Assembly (NCBI GenBank): GCA_964351865.1
Contig: CAYGPJ010000005.1
Location: 65,228 to 129,227, forward strand
DNA length: 64,000 nucleotides
Direction of reading: 5' to 3'
Origin: JBCDJI01 sp964351865
GTDB lineage: Bacteria; Verrucomicrobiota; Verrucomicrobiia; Methylacidiphilales; JBCBYL01
In this document: positions 61,832 to 64,000 of the stretch, in pieces
Layout: the number at the start of each line of letters is the position of its first letter
Numbering within the stretch: the first letter of the stretch is position 1
Translations under genes and position numbers: made by a program
The notes under the pieces: model-generated
What the model was told of the DNA's origin: nothing
The model's input: only the letters and a program-made list of their open reading frames with translations
The model's database searches: none

Positions 61832-62770
61832 CGAAAATCCTCGCAACGCAAAAACGACATTCTTCCAATACCATGAGCGCTGCAACATCCGCAACGAAAC
61901 CCCGGTCAGTCCCCGCGGGCTACCCATCCGTTTAAAATAATACCACGCTTCCATGGAGGCATATAAGTCAAACGGCTCAAAAATCCCCTGCTGCTGATAC
62001 AACCCCTCGATAATCGCCACTTGGGATCTTAAGAACACAAAGTAGCGGCGCAGGTCTTTTTTGTGAGATCTTCCGAACCAGATATTATTACCATGAACGC
62101 GGTAACTACCTAAAACCTGATTCAAACAATACATCGGACCTACCGCCAATCCCCGTCGAACAATCAGACTGTCCGCATAAGCCCTACGATCATCCGGTAA
62201 CGGGTAAATTTTATCCAACATGGCGCGACTCAATACCAGGCAGGACGGACCGGAACCTAAAAAGGGAGGGAAACCGTGCCGTCCAATATATTTCTTCACC
62301 TCAGGGAGAGTACAAATGCGGCACCATTTCCCTGTTTCTGAAAACAGTCTTTCTATCCGCTTCACCCTGACTGGCATCTGACCGGGCCGCACTTGCCTTT
62401 CCGCATCAATGATGCGCATCGGGTGATACAAAATAAACGCTTCGTCCTGAATCTCTTGTCGGTGTATGGCCTCCACCACTTTCCTCACCTTATCGACATC
62501 GAACAAATCATCCGCATCTAATAAAAAGATCAAATCTCCTGTGGCTTGCCTTAGCGCTTCATTCACCGCCGAGATTTGCCCACGATGGGGTAAGGCGACC
62601 AGTTTTATTTCTTCGGAATATGCTCGAGCTTGCTCCAGTGAGTCATCTGTCGATCCATCGTCGACCACCATCACTTCACATCCGGGATAATCCTGCGCCA
62701 CAGCGCTGGCAATCGCCTCGGGAAGATAGCGCGCATAATTATAGTTATTTATCGCAAGGGTAACTTTCAA
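61778..62770 (-). CDS. GT2 glycosyltransferase
   Basis: About 330 residues. KVTLAINNYNYARYLPEAI and CEVMVVDDGSTDDSLEQAR are the GT2 start, DLIFLLDADDLFDVDKV the D-x-D site. The start is set at TTG 62770, because GGAGG and GGAGAG precede it; ATG 62854 is an upstream alternative that adds 28 residues without similarity. A late W-rich C-terminus (FSLAAWWRLQRKIRF) may bind the membrane. Convergent with, and overlapping, the sulfotransferase gene by 54 bp. Confidence 0.85.
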   Translation of the reverse strand: MKVTLAINNYNYARYLPEAIASAVAQDYPGCEVMVVDDGSTDDSLEQARAYSEEIKLVALPHRGQISAVNEALRQATGDLIFLLDADDLFDVDKVRKVVEAIHRQEIQDEAFILYHPMRIIDAERQVRPGQMPVRVKRIERLFSETGKWCRICTLPEVKKYIGRHGFPPFLGSGPSCLVLSRAMLDKIYPLPDDRRAYADSLIVRRGLAVGPMYCLNQVLGSYRVHGNNIWFGRSHKKDLRRYFVFLRSQVAIIEGLYQQQGIFEPFDLYASMEAWYYFKRMGSPRGLTGVSLRMLQRSWYWKNVVFALRGFSLAAWWRLQRKIRFLQPV

Positions 62771-62919
62771 CTGACTCTCTCCGCCTCCATTCTCGCACAG
62801 CGTGCATCTGGTGGAGTGCTCAACCTGTATAATCCGCGGTGCACGTTCTACCAAACTAAAATTACGTTTACCCCGGCGGGTGCAACCGTTAAAAGAAAGA
62901 TGCGACGCAACCCATTTCT

Positions 62920-63984
62920 ATGCCCCTCGATACTCCCTCAGGCGCTCAGCCCACTCTGGCCATCGTCATTATCAATTACAATTATGCCGCCTTTCTAGAG
63001 GCCGCGATCAATAGTGCATTAAATCAGCAACAACCCGCGGATCGAATCCTGGTGATTGATGACGGCTCCACTGACGACTCCCGGACGATTATCAACCGAT
63101 ACGGCAACCGGATACAATCTCACTTTAAAGTAAATGGCGGTCAATCTTCCTCCTATAACGCCTGCCTGAACCTGCTGCAGGAAGATCTGGTGCTCCTGTT
63201 GGATTCCGACGACATGCTGGAACCTGAATGCGTCGAAAAAGTGCGCGTCGCATGGCAACCGGATGCCGTTAAGCTGCAGTTCCCATTGAAATTCATTAAC
63301 GCGGAAGGTATCCCCACCGGAGGAATGATTCCGAGGGTTAAACATACGGGCGAAGTTCGTCAGATTGCACTTAAATTTGGAGGATACATCTCTCCCCCAT
63401 CTTCCGGAAACGTCTATTCCCGTGATTACTTACAACGTATTTTCCCCTTAGATGAAAGCAGCCGTTACTCGGCAGATTGCATCCCCAGCACGCTGGCACC
63501 CTGTTACGGTGAGATCATCAGCCTGAATAAAAACCTTGGTATGCACCGTATTCATCGTTTTCATAGCCACGCCGGACACGCTGAGGGCCAGGGGCTCAAT
63601 CACTCCCACGTCACCGGTTGGCTAAGGCGAGCCGTTTTGCGGGATTACCGAGCCTTTCTTAAATTCAAACAACACCTCCTCCAACAAACCGGACACCCCT
63701 ACCCACACCCTCTTCCCTACGTGCCCTCGATGCTTCGTTACATGGCCATCCATCAAAGAGCGCATCCTCCCCTACCCGAGCTCCCACCGGGAAGAACGTT
63801 GTGCCGGGCCGGGATTCTCGCTTCTATTCAATACCCCGGCTATTCGCTTTATGAGCGCTGCATGTTACTGCTGTGGTTTACTTTTCTTTGGCTGGCACCT
63901 AAATATTTAATTTCCTGTTTAATGAGATACCATCTAGGCATAGCACAATCCGGCTCCCCGCAATGGACAATCCCCCCCAGATGA
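62920..63984 (+). CDS. GT2 glycosyltransferase
   Basis: 354 residues. LAIVIINYNYAAFLEAAINS and RILVIDDGSTDDSRTIINRY open the GT-A fold; LVLLLDSDDMLEPECVEKV is the D-x-D site. RPHRFHSHAG-type MHRIHRFHSHAGHAEG and a hydrophobic C-terminal pair (LLLWFTFLWLAPKYLISCL) suggest membrane binding. Similar in opening (NYNYA) to the gene at 61778, probably a paralogue, and divergent from it. Confidence 0.87.
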   Translation: MPLDTPSGAQPTLAIVIINYNYAAFLEAAINSALNQQQPADRILVIDDGSTDDSRTIINRYGNRIQSHFKVNGGQSSSYNACLNLLQEDLVLLLDSDDMLEPECVEKVRVAWQPDAVKLQFPLKFINAEGIPTGGMIPRVKHTGEVRQIALKFGGYISPPSSGNVYSRDYLQRIFPLDESSRYSADCIPSTLAPCYGEIISLNKNLGMHRIHRFHSHAGHAEGQGLNHSHVTGWLRRAVLRDYRAFLKFKQHLLQQTGHPYPHPLPYVPSMLRYMAIHQRAHPPLPELPPGRTLCRAGILASIQYPGYSLYERCMLLLWFTFLWLAPKYLISCLMRYHLGIAQSGSPQWTIPPR

Positions 63985-64000
63985 CCTCACCCACCACCAC
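63981..64000 (+). CDS. First codons of a further gene, cut by the window edge
   Basis: ATG at 63981 overlaps the TGA of the upstream GT2 gene (ATGA), the same coupling as used many times in this region, and stays open to the last base (MTSPTT). Only the position supports it. Confidence 0.35.

Noticed and set aside
1..64000. tRNA, rRNA, CRISPR or prophage genes
   Set aside because: Scanning both strands gave no cloverleaf arm pattern, rRNA stretches, regular spacers, integrase or capsid genes.

Overview
The window reads as chromosome from a Gram-negative bacterium of the Verrucomicrobiota, most likely a marine Opitutae/Puniceicoccales-type organism. This is inferred from gene content: a fused LpxC-FabZ, a futalosine-pathway MqnD, an exosortase with asparagine synthase inside a very large polysaccharide locus rich in FkbM methyltransferases, and DUF2851. 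No rRNA, tRNA or CRISPR array was seen. Base composition is near 50% GC by eye, with more A/T-rich stretches inside the polysaccharide locus (about 10.7-14.4 kb and 20-28 kb).

Layout. 1-6.9 kb is mostly housekeeping: a truncated AGCS sodium:amino-acid symporter, the lipid A genes lpxC-fabZ and lpxA, a nucleotidyltransferase/small-protein pair, a CAP-domain protein coupled to mqnD, two uncharacterised genes and a DUF309 gene. A perfect 44-bp palindrome closes the DUF309 gene. Next come a GbsR/MarR-type regulator, whose promoter and start codon sit in a second palindrome, and a NusG paralogue (UpxY/RfaH-like) overlapping it by 4 bp.

8.0-41.0 kb is one unbroken plus-strand block of more than 30 genes with very small gaps and repeated 1-, 4- or 8-bp overlaps. 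It encodes a surface polysaccharide: ABC export (Wzm/Wzt with a cargo-binding tail), about a dozen and a half glycosyltransferases (GT2, GT4, GT11 and less usual GT-A proteins), eight FkbM-type methyltransferases, a carbamoyltransferase, a polymerase-like membrane protein, a glutamine-dependent asparagine synthase-like amidotransferase and an exosortase fused to an EpsI-like domain. I infer that the NusG paralogue lets RNA polymerase read through this block, and that methyl or carbamoyl groups decorate or cap the glycan.

41.0-54.7 kb is general metabolism and mobile small modules: DUF2851, an NCS2-type permease, CorA, gluconokinase and 6-phosphogluconate dehydrogenase, a MazEF-type and a Phd/PIN toxin-antitoxin pair, MetX and MetY, an NlpC/P60 hydrolase, a LarA-like racemase and a HAD phosphatase. 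Two diverged copies of a short element with inverted ends and REP-like hairpins lie on either side of the metX-metY-NlpC block.

54.8-64.0 kb returns to the envelope. A minus-strand set encodes a beta-barrel outer-membrane protein, a FecR-domain protein, a short Wza-like export protein and a Wzc-like tyrosine autokinase, which could supply the secretion machinery for the glycan. Facing away from it are an SDR epimerase with an insertion, a sulfotransferase and two GT2 enzymes, one of them convergent with the sulfotransferase. The window ends at the first codons of another gene.
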